Assembly: GCF_005239225.2 (NCBI RefSeq)
Contig: NC_133296.1
Span: 16,637,675-16,701,674, forward strand
Source: Populus alba
Lineage: Eukaryota; Streptophyta; Magnoliopsida; Malpighiales; Salicaceae
DNA length: 64,000 nt
Direction: 5' to 3'
Shown: positions 33,979 through 44,749 of the stretch, piece by piece
Position numbering within the stretch: the first letter of the stretch is position 1
How the letters are laid out: each line of letters starts with the position of its first letter
Position numbers and translations under genes: made by a program
Notes under the pieces: generated by a model
The model's input: the letters and a program-made list of their open reading frames with translations, nothing else
Told to the model about the DNA's origin: nothing
The model's database searches: none

Positions 33979-35610
33979 ATCAAGTCAGTATTCTTACTTT
34001 GTGGACAACTTGAACCTCACAGCATTGCAATCTTTGACTTACTGAAATATACCGTTGGTCTGGGATTGTTTAAACGTATCAGTACTTTGGCAGAAGCAAG
34101 AAATAGACTACATAAATTGGTCAATGACCTCAAAGCCTCTTGTTTGTTGCTAGAAGGTGGCGCAGATGGAAAAGTCAAAATGCATGATGTTGTTCATTGT
34201 TTTGCTGCCTCCGTAGCTTCCAGGGATCATCGTGTCTTCACATTAGCATCTGGCACTGTATTAAAAGAATGGCCGGCTATGCTTGAACAGTGCAGTGCTA
34301 TCTCTTTGCCGCGTAGCAAAATTCCTGGACTTCCTGAAGTATTGAACTGTCCAAAAGCTGAGTCGTTTATACTGTATAATGAAGACCCCTCGCTCAAAAT
34401 CCCAGACAGTCTGTTTAAGGGAACAAAAACTCTCCAACTTGTGGATATGACAGATGTGCAACTTCCAACACTACCTTCCTCACTTCAATTTCTCGAAAAG
34501 CTTCAAACATTGTGTCTGGATAGTTGTGGTTTGAAAGATATAGCTATGATCGGAGAGCTAAAGATGTTAAAAGTTCTCAGCTTAATAGGCTCTAACATTG
34601 TTCGGCTGCCGAGAGAAATTGGGCAATTGACTCGTCTGCAACTTCTGGATTTGAGTAACAATCCAAGCCTTGAAATGATTCCGCCAAATGTGCTGTCATG
34701 CTTGACCCAACTAGAGGACTTGAACATGGAGAACATCTTTTTGCAATGGGGGATTGAAGGACTTGATAGTCAAAGAAACAATGCTAGCCTGGCTGAGCTG
34801 AAAGATCTGCCAAATCTAAGCACTTTATACTTATACATTACAGATCCTATGATTCTTCCCAGAGACTTCTTCTCCAAAAAATTGGAAAGATTTAAAATTT
34901 TGATCGGAGAAGGGTGGGACTGGTCCAGCAAGCGTGAAACTTCAACAACAATGAAACTGAAGATCAGTGCAAGCATTCAATCGGAGGAGGGGATCCAACT
35001 GTTGCTGAAGAGAACTGAAGATCTACATTTAGATGGACTAAAGGGTGTTAAAAGTGTTTCCTATGAATTAGATGGGCAAGGTTTTCCTCGTTTGAAGCAT
35101 CTCCATATCCAAAATAGTCTTGAGATTCGATATATTGTCGACTCGACGATGTTAAGTCCTTCTATTGCTTTTCCACTCCTGGAGTCTTTGTCTCTTGACA
35201 ATTTGAGTAAGTTGGAGAAGATTTGTAATAGTCAACCTGTGGCAGAGTCATTTAGCAACTTAAGAATTTTGAAGGTGGAAAGTTGTCCAATGTTGAAGAA
35301 TCATTTTTCGTTGCACGTGGAAAGAGGCCTTTTGCAACTGGAAGAGATCAGCATAATTGATTGCAAAATCATGGAAGTGATTCTTGCTGAGGAAAGTGGA
35401 GGTGGAGCTGACGAAGATGAAGTAATCAAGTTGACTCAACTACGAACACTGACACTTGAATATCTACCCCAATTCAAAAGCGTTTCCTGCAAATCGAATG
35501 CAGCTTCCATATCACAGACCAGTCCGGAGCCGTTAATCACTGATGTCAGGTCCAATGAAATTGCATCTGACAATGAGCTCGGGACTCCCATGACACTTTT
35601 TAACAAAAAG
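33979..35610 (+). pseudogene. NBS-LRR copy 1, main LRR exon
   Basis: The frame resumes with the repeated bases ATCAAGTCAG and reads SVFLLCGQLEPHSIAIF, then the MHD motif MHDVV (about 34180-34194). These precede leucine-rich repeats such as LQLLDLSNNPSLEMIP and LKMLKVLSLIGSNIVRLP. The exon ends at the donor after FNKK (35610) and has no internal stop. LRRs decide recognition specificity. Separated from the NBS part by 7.6 kb of transposon, it can only be expressed if transcription starts locally or the insert is spliced out. It belongs with 25181-26371, 35708-35834 and 40043-42875. Confidence 0.9.
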
Positions 35611-35707
35611 GTTTGCTTTATTTTAATGACTTTGGCATAAAATGGAGTATCATTCTCATTTTGACGAATGAAAAGAACTTGATGATGAACAAAAGTTGTG
35701 CATGCAG

Positions 35708-35834
35708 GTTGAATTCCCCAATTTGGAAGACCTAAAACTGTCCTCTATCAAAGTTGAGAAGATATGGCAAGACCAACCAGGAGAACTGTCCTATTGGTTT
35801 CCGAGGTTAACAAGTTTGACAGTCGAGGGCTGTG
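35708..35834 (+). pseudogene. NBS-LRR copy 1, LRR exon B, left half (split by Copia 2)
   Basis: Follows a 97-bp intron (acceptor GCAG at 35704-35707) and reads VEFPNLEDLKLSSIKVEKIW to LTSLTVEGC. The last five bases CTGTG (35830-35834) are repeated at 40038-40042 after the insertion. Joining the two halves restores LTVEGCGNLKYLF. Confidence 0.9.
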
Positions 35835-36204
35835 TGTTGAATAAACTCAATCTAGAAGCACCTAGATAGTCAAGGAAGGCAACCACCCACCAGCCGCAGC
35901 CGCCAGCCACCAGCCGTAGCCGCCAGCCGCCAGCCGCCTTCACACCGCCGGTCAACAGCCGCCTTCACACCTGGAACAATTGATTTTCGTATTCTGTTTT
36001 TGTCTATAAATAGAGTGCCCAGCTTGTGTTTATTTGTGTGGAGAGAATAGAGAGGAACACTTGAAAGAGAAAGAGAGAAAGAGAGGGCGTGTATTAAGCT
36101 TTTATTTTGTGTTATTTGTAAGCTTCGGATTTTGTAATAAAACCAGTGTGTTTTATCCCCTCTGAGTGTTTCAAAGCCACCACCAGTGGTTTCTCCCACC
36201 AACA
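35835..36204 (+). promoter_or_regulatory. 5' LTR of Copia 2 with TATA box
   Basis: Contains CTATAAATAGAG (36002-36013) and, about 110 bases later, TTTTGTAATAAAACC (36131-36145), a likely poly(A) signal region. The GCCGCCAGCC-rich stretch at about 35888-35950 is a short tandem repeat that differs in copy number between the two LTRs. Confidence 0.85.
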
Positions 36205-36786
36205 ATTGGTATCAGAGCCCCGTTCGTCGGAAAACAGAAGAGTTTTGGGGTATATCCGAATTTTCAAAGTTGTCCAAAACAAGTTTTGATCATTCCACAG
36301 TGTAGAGCTCATCAAGATGAACTCACTGCCGCAAAAATCAGCCTCATCGGAGTCAGGGGTAGCCCACACGCGCCGCCTGAAGATACTGCACTGTTCACCA
36401 ACGCGCAGCCGACGCGCGCCAGAGGTTGAAGACGACTGACGTGCACGCGCGCCATATTCAAGCCGAGCCGAGCCGTTCACGCCGAGTCCAAGCCGCGCCG
36501 CAAGCCGAGTCCAAGCCGAGCCACCAGCCGCGCCGCGTTTCCAGCCGCGTCGAGCGAGAGAATATTCCCAGAATATTCTCCGAATATTCCACAAAATATT
36601 CCCGGTTCAACCCAGCGAACCGCTCGCCGTACAGAATTGGTTTTTTGACCGGTTCACCCATTTTCTGACCCGATTTCAACAAAGTCAGACCGGTTCCCGA
36701 CTATTTGGACCATTCCGGATCGATCTACAGTGTCCGTTTGGTCAAATTCAGCTCCCAGAAGGCGATATAGTCATTAAAAGAGAAAA

Positions 36787-39117
36787 ATGACTACAGAAGG
36801 TACACATACACTCATCCCGAAGCTGACCAAAGACAACTATGATAGTTGGTGCATCAGATTGAAGGCATTTCTTGGGTCACAAGAGTGTTTTGATATTGTA
36901 CAAACTGGTTATGATGAACCAGAGTCCAAAGAAAGAGAAGATGCTTTACAAGAGGCACAGAAGCAAGTCCTTAAAGTCAACAGAAAAAAGGACAACAAAG
37001 CAAAGACCATCATCTATCAAGGTCTTGATGAAGATACATTCGAGATAATAGCTTCCGCTGAAACGTCACATGATATATGGGAGGCTCTCCAACAGAAATA
37101 CAAAGGTGCTGACAGAATCAAGAAGATTCGTCTTCAATCTTTGAGAGGAGAATTCGAATTATTACGAATGAAGTCCTCAGAATCTATTTCTGATTATCAT
37201 ACAAGGATTATGGTGATAGTCAACCAGATGAGAAGAAATGGAGAAGCCCTCATTGACACTCGAATTATTGAGAAAATTTTGAGATCCATAGATCCAAAAT
37301 TTGATCATGTTGTTGTCGCAATTGAAGAGTCCAAGGAAGTGGACAAGTTGACAGTGGATGAGCTTATGAGTTCTTTGCAAGCTCATGAGCAGAAGATTGT
37401 AATGCGAAATGAAGATAAGGCCATTGAGCATGCCTTACAAGCAAAGCTGTCTTTCAAGGACAGATATGAGCAAGGGGAGACTTCAACAGGTGGCTACACC
37501 ACTCAAGCAGGAAGTCAACAATCCAGAGGAGGATTTCATAAATTCCAAGGAAGAGGAAGAGGATCTTGGAATACAAGCTTCAGAGGAAGAGGTGGCAGAA
37601 ACACCACCAGAGGAGGCCGAGGCCAACAAGCATTCACTCCTAGAGGAAGAGGAGGCGGTTACAATAACCGTGACAAGAGAAATATCAAATGTTATAGCTG
37701 CAATCAATTTGGGCACTATAGCACTGAATGCAGATGGAAAGCTCCGTTGGAGACACGTGAGCAAGCCAACTATGTAGAGAAGCATGATGGAGAAGCATCT
37801 GCATTTCTTGTCCAACAAGGACATGGCGAGAAACAAGAGGAGATATGGTATCTAGATACTGGAGCCAGCAATCACATGTACGGCTACCGAGAGTTATTTG
37901 GTGATCTAGATGAGACCAAGCAAGGTCTAGTTACTTTTGGAGATACCACAAAGGTTCCATTCAAAGGTAAAGGCAACATCCCAGTCAAGTTGAAGAATGG
38001 CGATTCCAGCTACATCGCCGATGTGTATTATGTCCCAGCCATAAAGCAAAACCTGATCAGCTTAGGTCAACTTTTGGAGAGAGGATATAGTTTTTACTCG
38101 AAGAATTGTCATCTGACAATTAGAGACAACAATGAGAGATTAATGGCCTACGTGAAAATGTCCAAGAATAGGATGTTCCCTTTGAACATCCAGTATGATG
38201 CAACAAGGTGTTTGAGTGCCATCACCAACAGTGAAGAATGGCTTTGGCACTTGAGGCTTGGACATCTGAATTTCACAAGTTTGAAGATGCTAGCAAGCAA
38301 GAAGATGGTCAAAGGTTTGCCTCACATTGATCATCCAGATGAAGTCTGTGAGAGTTGTGTCCTCAGCAAACATCACATATCCAGTTTTGCCAAAGAAGTC
38401 AACTGGAGAGCAAAGAGGCCACTGGAGTTAGTACACACAGATGTGTGTGGCCCAATTACGCCTATGTCGACTGGACAAAATAGGTACTTCCTCACTTTTA
38501 CTGATGATTTTAGTAGAAAGACGTGGATATACTTTCTGAAGAGGAAGTCAGAAGTATTCAATTGTTTTAAAGATTTTAAAGCAATTGTGGAGAAGCAAAC
38601 TGGTTATACGATCAGAACAGTGAGATCTGATCAAGGTGGAGAATATACAGCCAATGACTTTGAAGCCTATTGTACACAACAAGGCATTAGACATCAGACG
38701 ACACCAGCTTATACACCACAGCTGAACGGTGTAGCAGAAAGGAAGAATCACACGATTCTTGACATGGCTAGAAGTTTGCTCAAAGCAAAGAAGCTGCCCA
38801 AGCAATACTGGGCTGAAGCTGTATCATGTGCAGTGTATCTACTGAATCGTTGCCCAACCAGAAGTTTGCAAGGAGTCACTCCAGAAGAAGCATGGAGTGG
38901 TCACAAACCAAGTGTTACTCATCTACGAGTCTTTGGTTGTGTGGCATATGCAAAGATCCCAGATGCAAGAAGGAGGAAGCTCGATGATAAAAGCGAGCAA
39001 TGCATCTTTGTCGGATATGGTGAAAGAAGGATGGGATACAGGCTGTATAATCCCATCACGAAGAAGGTGATTACGAGTAGAGATGTTATCTTTGAAGAAG
39101 ATAAATCTTGGGCATGA
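36787..39117 (+). CDS. Copia 2 gag-protease-integrase
   Basis: 776 codons from [20 protein letters not shown]. Gag (UBN2/Retrotran_gag) up to about residue 230, a Gly/Arg-rich stretch ([15 protein letters not shown]), one CCHC knuckle [14 protein letters not shown], protease [10 protein letters not shown] with the catalytic DTG, GAG-pre-integrase HLRLGHLN, and integrase [17 protein letters not shown] and [16 protein letters not shown] stop at 39115-39117 follows EEDKSW. The same frame continues past it to the next feature. Confidence 0.93.
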   Translation: MTTEGTHTLIPKLTKDNYDSWCIRLKAFLGSQECFDIVQTGYDEPESKEREDALQEAQKQVLKVNRKKDNKAKTIIYQGLDEDTFEIIASAETSHDIWEALQQKYKGADRIKKIRLQSLRGEFELLRMKSSESISDYHTRIMVIVNQMRRNGEALIDTRIIEKILRSIDPKFDHVVVAIEESKEVDKLTVDELMSSLQAHEQKIVMRNEDKAIEHALQAKLSFKDRYEQGETSTGGYTTQAGSQQSRGGFHKFQGRGRGSWNTSFRGRGGRNTTRGGRGQQAFTPRGRGGGYNNRDKRNIKCYSCNQFGHYSTECRWKAPLETREQANYVEKHDGEASAFLVQQGHGEKQEEIWYLDTGASNHMYGYRELFGDLDETKQGLVTFGDTTKVPFKGKGNIPVKLKNGDSSYIADVYYVPAIKQNLISLGQLLERGYSFYSKNCHLTIRDNNERLMAYVKMSKNRMFPLNIQYDATRCLSAITNSEEWLWHLRLGHLNFTSLKMLASKKMVKGLPHIDHPDEVCESCVLSKHHISSFAKEVNWRAKRPLELVHTDVCGPITPMSTGQNRYFLTFTDDFSRKTWIYFLKRKSEVFNCFKDFKAIVEKQTGYTIRTVRSDQGGEYTANDFEAYCTQQGIRHQTTPAYTPQLNGVAERKNHTILDMARSLLKAKKLPKQYWAEAVSCAVYLLNRCPTRSLQGVTPEEAWSGHKPSVTHLRVFGCVAYAKIPDARRRKLDDKSEQCIFVGYGERRMGYRLYNPITKKVITSRDVIFEEDKSWA

Positions 39118-39669
39118 AATGGTGATCAAGAAGCAATCAAATGGATCAATCTTGATTTGATCCTTGAAGGTGAAGAAGTACCAACAGTACTTGTCGAAGA
39201 ACCTATTGTGCCAGCAGCTGAACCACAAAGTCCGGCACACAGTTTCCCTGTATTCAACAGGAGGAACACACCAGGAGCATCATCATCAACACTACCAGCA
39301 TCCTCATCAGAAAGACCAAGAAAGATGCAGAATCTTGAAGAGTTGTACGATACCACTCAGGTTATGGAAGATACAACTCTGTTTTGTTTTCATGCAGATA
39401 ATGACCCATTAAGCTTCAATAAAGCTGTCACAGAAAAGAAATGGATAAAAGCAATGGATGAAGAAATACATGCCATTGAGAAGAAAGATACCTGGAAGCT
39501 GACTTATCCACCAGAAAAGAAGAAAGCAATAGGTGTCAAAAGGGTTTACAAGATGAAAGCCAAATTAGTGGATAAAGGCTACAAGCAGAGAGAAGGCATT
39601 GAAAGGAGAAGTGTTCATGCTTGGCATGACATCCCTCGATTGAGTTTAAAGGGGAGATTTGTTGAATAA
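39118..39669 (+). pseudogene. Copia 2 truncated polymerase remnant
   Basis: In frame with the preceding CDS after one TGA. A proline/serine-rich linker leads to the start of reverse transcriptase (KWIKAMDEEIHAIEKKDTW, then KKAIGVKRVYKMKAK and LVDKGYKQREGI). It then jumps to a short tail and the 3' LTR. The YVDD catalytic motif and RNase H are absent, so a deletion of over a kilobase is inferred. Confidence 0.85.
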
Positions 39670-40037
39670 ACTCAATCTAGAAGCACCTAGATGGTCAAGG
39701 AAGGCAACCACCCACCAACCGCAGCCGCCAGCCACCAGCCGCAGCCGTCAGCCGCCAGCCGCCAGCCGCCTTCACACCGCCGGTCAACAGCCGCCTTCAC
39801 ACCTGGAACAGTAGATTTTTCGTATTCTGTTTTTGTCTATAAATAGAGTGCCCATCTTGTTTTTATTTGTGTGGAGAGAATAGAGAGGAACACTTGAAAG
39901 AGAAAGAGAGAAAGAGAGGGCGTGTATTAAGCTTTTATTTTGTGTTATTTGTAAGCTTCGGATTTTGTAATAAAACCAGTGTGTTTTATCCCCTCTGAGT
40001 GTTTCAAAGCCACCACCAGTGGTTTCTCCCACCAACA
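39660..40037 (+). repeat. Copia 2 3' LTR
   Basis: 378 bp, TGTTGAATAAAC to ACCAACA. Its TATA box (39836-39845) could drive transcription into the downstream LRR exons. Confidence 0.93.
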
Positions 40038-40042
40038 CTGTG

Positions 40043-40392
40043 GAAATCTAAAGTATTTATTTACTTCTTCTATGGTTGAAAGTCTTGCTCAACTCAAGAG
40101 GCTTGAGCTATGTGATTGCACGCCTATGGAAGAAATAATAATTAAGAACGGATTAGGAGAAGAAGAAAATGTAAGAGGAATGATATTTCCAAAGCTACAA
40201 TTCCTCAAGCTTAAGGGCCTTCCAAATCTCACAAGATTCTGCACTAGTCACTTAATCGAATGCTCCTCCTTGATAGAACTGCGGATAGAGAATTGCCCTG
40301 CACTGAAGACCTTCATCTCTAATTCATTAAGCACAGATGCAGTAGCCAACAATCAGTTTGAAGAAACAAACTCAACTCTCTTTGATGAAAAA
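40043..40392 (+). pseudogene. NBS-LRR copy 1, LRR exon B, right half
   Basis: Resumes the frame after the second CTGTG with NLKYLFTSSMVESLAQLKRL, typical of the C-terminal LRRs of this class, and ends FDEK at donor GTGAGT (40393). Confidence 0.88.
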
Positions 40393-40522
40393 GTGAGTCC
40401 TTTTCTTCTTCTTTTCCTGTTAGTCCTACAGTCCCCAACCTCAGTTCAACATTTGCTTTTGAACACCTGAAATTTAATTTTCTTGTCATTTGCTTACTGA
40501 CATGATGGAATTGATTTCTTAG

Positions 40523-41263
40523 GTTGCATTCTCTAACATAGAGAAACTGCACATTCTTGGCATGGGTAATTTGACTATGATATGGCACACTGAATTCCAT
40601 TCAGATTCCTTTTGCAAGCTCAAGGTGCTGAAGGTAAAACAAGCAAACAAATTGTTGAATATTTTCCCACCCAATATGCTGAGAAGATTTCATAATTTAG
40701 TCCACCTGGAGGTAGATGATTGTTCTTCACTGGAAGAGGTGTTTGATCTCAGATCTCTGATGAATGAAAAAGAATCCCATGCTGTAACAGCGTTTAAGTT
40801 GAGAGATATGTATGTATATAACCTGCCAAAATTGAAGAAAGTGTGGAATACAAATCCCCATGGAATTCTCTCTTTTCAAAACCTTCATTTAGTGGATGCT
40901 TGGAATTGTCCAAGTCTAAAAAGCCTCTTCCCAACCTCTGTAGCCTTAGGCCTTTCACAACTCGAAGAGCTTCAACTAACTAGTTGTGGAGTGGAGGAAA
41001 TTGTTGCTGAGGAAGAAAGACTAGGAGAAGAACTAAAGTTTGTTTTTCCTAAAACAACCTCTTTCATTCTTTGGGACTTGCCCAAACTCAAGAGTTTCTA
41101 CCCAGGAAGACACACTTCAGAGTGGCCGGTATTAAAGAACATAAACGTGTATCATTGCCACGAAGTGCCGGTATTTGATTCGGAGCTCCAGAGCACCCAA
41201 GGAGCTTGTACACAGGACCAACTTGAGATCCAAGTTCAGCAACCGCTTTTCTCATTTGAAAAG
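40523..41263 (+). pseudogene. NBS-LRR copy 1, LRR exon C
   Basis: Acceptor TTAG (40519-40522), exon VAFSNIEKLHILGM to PLFSFEK, donor GTATGA. Irregular LRRs such as LKVLKVKQANKLLNIFP and FQNLHLVDAWNCPSLKSLFP. No internal stop. Confidence 0.9.
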
Positions 41264-42057
41264 GTATGAGCTTGAGCATTATCCTATGGATGTTCACTAA
41301 CAGTTCTAAACATTAATGCCTTCAATGAGTTATGTTAAAAAATACATAACATTCTCTGTGCGAGTCCCCTAGGCTTACATGACACCATTAAGAAACCGAA
41401 AAGTTACTCTTGCTGCCTGGCAAGATAGTTCAAGCTAGACCTAGCTAGCTGTGCAAAATAGGAACATTTTTTCCTTGTATTATTAAACTCTAACCTATTC
41501 CTTTGATAATGCCATGTCTACAAGAACTTTAGACAAGAATTAGCTAAGATGCAAAGGCAAATCTGCTTGTAATGCTTGCATTTTGGCCTTTAATTCTACC
41601 CAATCATCATCTTTTTTGGTTTTGAATCAGATATGCAATCTATGAAGAAGATTCAATAAAGACAACACTTCTCCCAAAAATTGAATTCTACTAGTTCACT
41701 TTAGAACCCACAACAAGAAGCAATAGGATGGGATATTGTAGTAAAAACCCAAAGGCACAAACTTGTACTAACGGGATTGCATCTACCTGGACCAAATCAA
41801 AATTCTTGAGATAATGAACCTAGCAATTCCCTACAACTGGAACCTGAATCTACAACAACGCTCTAAAAGAGTGAAGCAACAGGAAATGTTAGAACATCAT
41901 TAACCATAATAGTGCTACGAAAATTTAACTTGTAAGCACCAATAAGACTTGTCGGCAGTGGGAAAGGACTGGCCTATTTATTGAATGTGCTGTAAAAACT
42001 GCTGTTTCTACCTTTGGCTTTTCATATTTAGCTTGCATTTGTGCATTCGATTTCCAG

Positions 42058-42875
42058 ATCATCCCCAACTTGGAAGAACTATCGCTAAACAGTAAAGTTG
42101 CGGCAAAGGTATGTCAAGGCCAGTTTCCAGCAGACCTCTTTCACAAAATAAGAGTTCTTGAGCTGCAATGCTTTCATGATAAATCGGCTGAATTTCCATT
42201 TGGTATGATGCATAGATTCCAGAATATGGAAAAGCTTCTTGTAACTAATGGTTATTTCAAAGAGCTATTCCCATGTCGACTTGTTGATGAGGAGGAACAT
42301 ACTCTTGCTAGGATACTATACTTGAAACTTTATAATCTTCCAGATTTGGAGAAAATTTGGAACCAAGATCTCCGAGTGGACCAGCTTCTTCAAAATCTTG
42401 AAACTCTGGAAGTATGGAGTTGTGGCAGTTTGATCAATTTAGCACCATCTGCATCATCTTTCGGAAATCTAACAGCTTTGCATGTATGGGATTGCAAAGC
42501 ATTGAAATACTTGGTCACAACCTCAACTGCCAGAAGTCTTGTGCAACTCTCTGCAATGAGTATAAAGGAATGCCAAATGGTGACAGAAATTGTAGCAAGC
42601 AAGGGAGATGAAGCAGGAAATGAGATCATTTTCAGGAAATTGAAAAGTCTGAAACTTGATTGTTTAGCAAGCCTCACTAGCTTTTGCTCTATAAATTTCA
42701 CCTTCAAATTCCCCTCTTTGACAGAAGTAATTGTGACAAATTGTCCAAAGATGAAGACTTTTCCCCGGGAATCTCAAGCACACCAAGGCTGCAGAAAGTA
42801 TGGCTATCAAAAAAAAAGGACAAAGGACATTGGGAACGCGACCTCAACTTCACCATTCAACAGCTCTCTGTATAA
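42058..42875 (+). pseudogene. NBS-LRR copy 1, last LRR exon, with 3' frameshift
   Basis: Acceptor CCAG (42054-42057), exon IIPNLEELSLNSKVAAKVC and further LRRs (LEKIWNQDLRVDQLLQNLE, LTALHVWDCKALKYLV). Near 42765 one T appears to be lost from the run in GACTTTTCCCC. The frame then shifts and would end at 42942. The other frame gives the usual family ending (STPRLQKVWL, then GHWERDLN and TIQQLSV, stop at 42875). The shift affects only the last 40 or so residues. Confidence 0.85.
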
Positions 42876-44697
42876 ATTGTATGCATTTGCCAGATCTGTT
42901 CATCTAGTTTTACTCTTCTTTTTTCCCATTCCATTATTCTAGTTCATATAAGATAGCCAGCACTTCTGAAACACTACACTGAACAATCATCCTGTTAGAA
43001 TTTAGCATTGAGGAGCTTCAGGATGGTTCACTCAATTTGCAGGCTGCATGCTGTGGTCCTTCATGGTGGTTTGCTTGTGCTTTTTGAAAGATACAGCTGG
43101 TGCTTCAAGGGAGTGCTATGGTGACTCATTATCTGCGTGCATTATCATATCAGGACTCCAAAGAATACTTCCTGTCAGATGGTACAATGGCAATGGACTG
43201 ATGGAATACTTTAATTGCTCGATGGTCAAAAGCAGAAAACAAAGAATCAGAAAGTGTGTTGGGCCACACGGACCAGGCTGGCCTTTTTATCTATTTTTTT
43301 TGCTTTTATCTTTTTGGATTTAGATTTAAATGTAACATAAGAAATTATTATTCGATTTTGTTATCTTTTTCAAATAACACTGTAGGTTTTATGGGAATTT
43401 TAACATTTTTTCAGTTAATATATGTCTACTATGAAAAAAATATCATGAATATTTATTTAACATACAATTTATGTTTTCAAGATTTTTAATTTTTTTTATA
43501 TAATTGTATAACATTTATAAATATTTTTTCTTCAATCATGTGAAAAATACTGAGATTTTATTTAAATGTTTTATTTTACATTTACTTTTAAGATTATAAT
43601 GATTTTTAATTTAAGAAAGAGTGCTTGCAATTTATTAAAAAAAAACATTGATATTGAGTTGATCATGCGCCGTGCAAGCTTTTATTATTATTATTATTAT
43701 TAATTTTATAAAATATAAAGTCGAGTTAAAAATCAGATTTTTAAGTATGATATTTTCTATGAAAAAAGTTCACAAATGTAGACAGCATGGTCTCACGACT
43801 ATCCCTGTTCTTCGAGAATCCGAAAGATTTTATTTATTTATTTTTTAATTTTGAGCATGATCATTTGAAATCTAGGCATTTCTTTATTTATTAATTTTAT
43901 TGTTACAACAGCGGTGAAGATCTAGACAGACTGCGCAGACAACATAGTTTGCCTTTTGGGATGTTTCTGGACTACATCTGTTGAATGTTCTGTATAACGA
44001 CATTTCATAGCGATGTCTTAGGATACTTTACTGACTCAAATTTAACAGTGTATGTCTTTGAAGATTCTTATTGTGTTTGCTTTTGTGGTTAAAAAAATAT
44101 TTTAAAAAATATTATTTATGGTTTTGCCCAGTAACTTGTTCTACTGCAAATGTAAAGTACTGCTGCTGCTTTCATCTTCCTAGTCCCACCACAGAGAATC
44201 ACCGAGTCAAAGCTTTTCTTCTTCTTTTTTCGATCCATACAAAGTCCAACTCTTCATTGGGCCAGCTATGTGACAGAGCATCCAAGAGCTGCCATGTTCT
44301 AAGCTGGCAAAGCAAGGTTCACACATGAATCTGCAAACAAATTATGAACGAGGGTTGAGGCCATCTGGGCAAGGAGACCAGAGAGATACCAACGCAAGGT
44401 TCACACATGAATATCCGTTGAATACACTTGTTCTGTGAGTGCTTAGTGGGGCTTCGACAAATTAATATATTTTTTATTGTTTTCAGATCATTTTGATGTG
44501 TTAATATTAAAAATATTATTTTAATAAATTTTTAAATAAAAAATATTTTAAAAAATAATTACAACTACATTTTTAAACAGGTTTTAAGGCTGAAACCATT
44601 AACAAATCAAACGTAAGGGAAAAAAAAATTATGAAAGGAAGTAGGGATTGATGGGTTGAATTATGCTGACCCCTCTCTCCAATAACTTATTGCTTTC
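42876..44697. other. 3' flank of NBS-LRR copy 1, up to the duplication junction
   Basis: About 42900-43260 is probably 3' untranslated sequence (possible intron end CAG at 43040). After that it is AT-rich with no recognisable gene. Two copies of CGCAAGGTTCACACATGAAT-like sequence lie near 44310 and 44390. Confidence 0.5.
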
Positions 44698-44749
44698 ACT
44701 AAACATGAGTAGTTGTTCAGGTGTCTTCCCTTTGCAATGCAAAATTTCT
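44698..44749 (+). pseudogene. Remnant of RPT5 intron 2 (start of duplication copy 2)
   Basis: 52 bases (ACTAAACATGAGTAG, then TCTTCCCTTTGCAATGC) match RPT5 intron 2 at 20623-20674 with about two differences. This marks where the second copy of the RPT5 to NBS-LRR block begins. It is cut at its right end by the Gypsy LTR. Confidence 0.85.

Larger units (their letters stand above)
35835..40037 (+). mobile_element. Ty1/copia retrotransposon inserted in an LRR exon, with internal deletion
   Basis: LTRs at 35835-36204 (370 bp) and 39660-40037 (378 bp) begin TGTTGAATAAAC and end CCCACCAACA. The target duplication CTGTG is at 35830-35834 and 40038-40042. The primer site TGGTATCAGAGC is at 36207-36218, and the purine tract AAAGGGGAGAT just precedes the 3' LTR. 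The LTRs differ by about eight substitutions and two indels (one in the GCCAGCC repeat), so it is older than the Copia at 28949. A GC-rich leader (36300-36600) precedes gag. Most of reverse transcriptase and all of RNase H are missing, so it needs a helper element to move. Confidence 0.96.

Noticed and set aside
26340..34010. The retroelement block as a normal intron of the NBS-LRR gene
   Set aside because: A donor at AG/GTCAG and acceptor at CAAG do not keep the phase, and LTR ends lie exactly at the break.
36112..36682. Long open frames on both strands in the GC-rich region
   Set aside because: This is the untranslated leader of Copia 2, where GC richness leaves frames open by chance.
43048..43489. 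91- and 77-codon frames after the LRR gene
   Set aside because: Probable 3' untranslated sequence, no domain.
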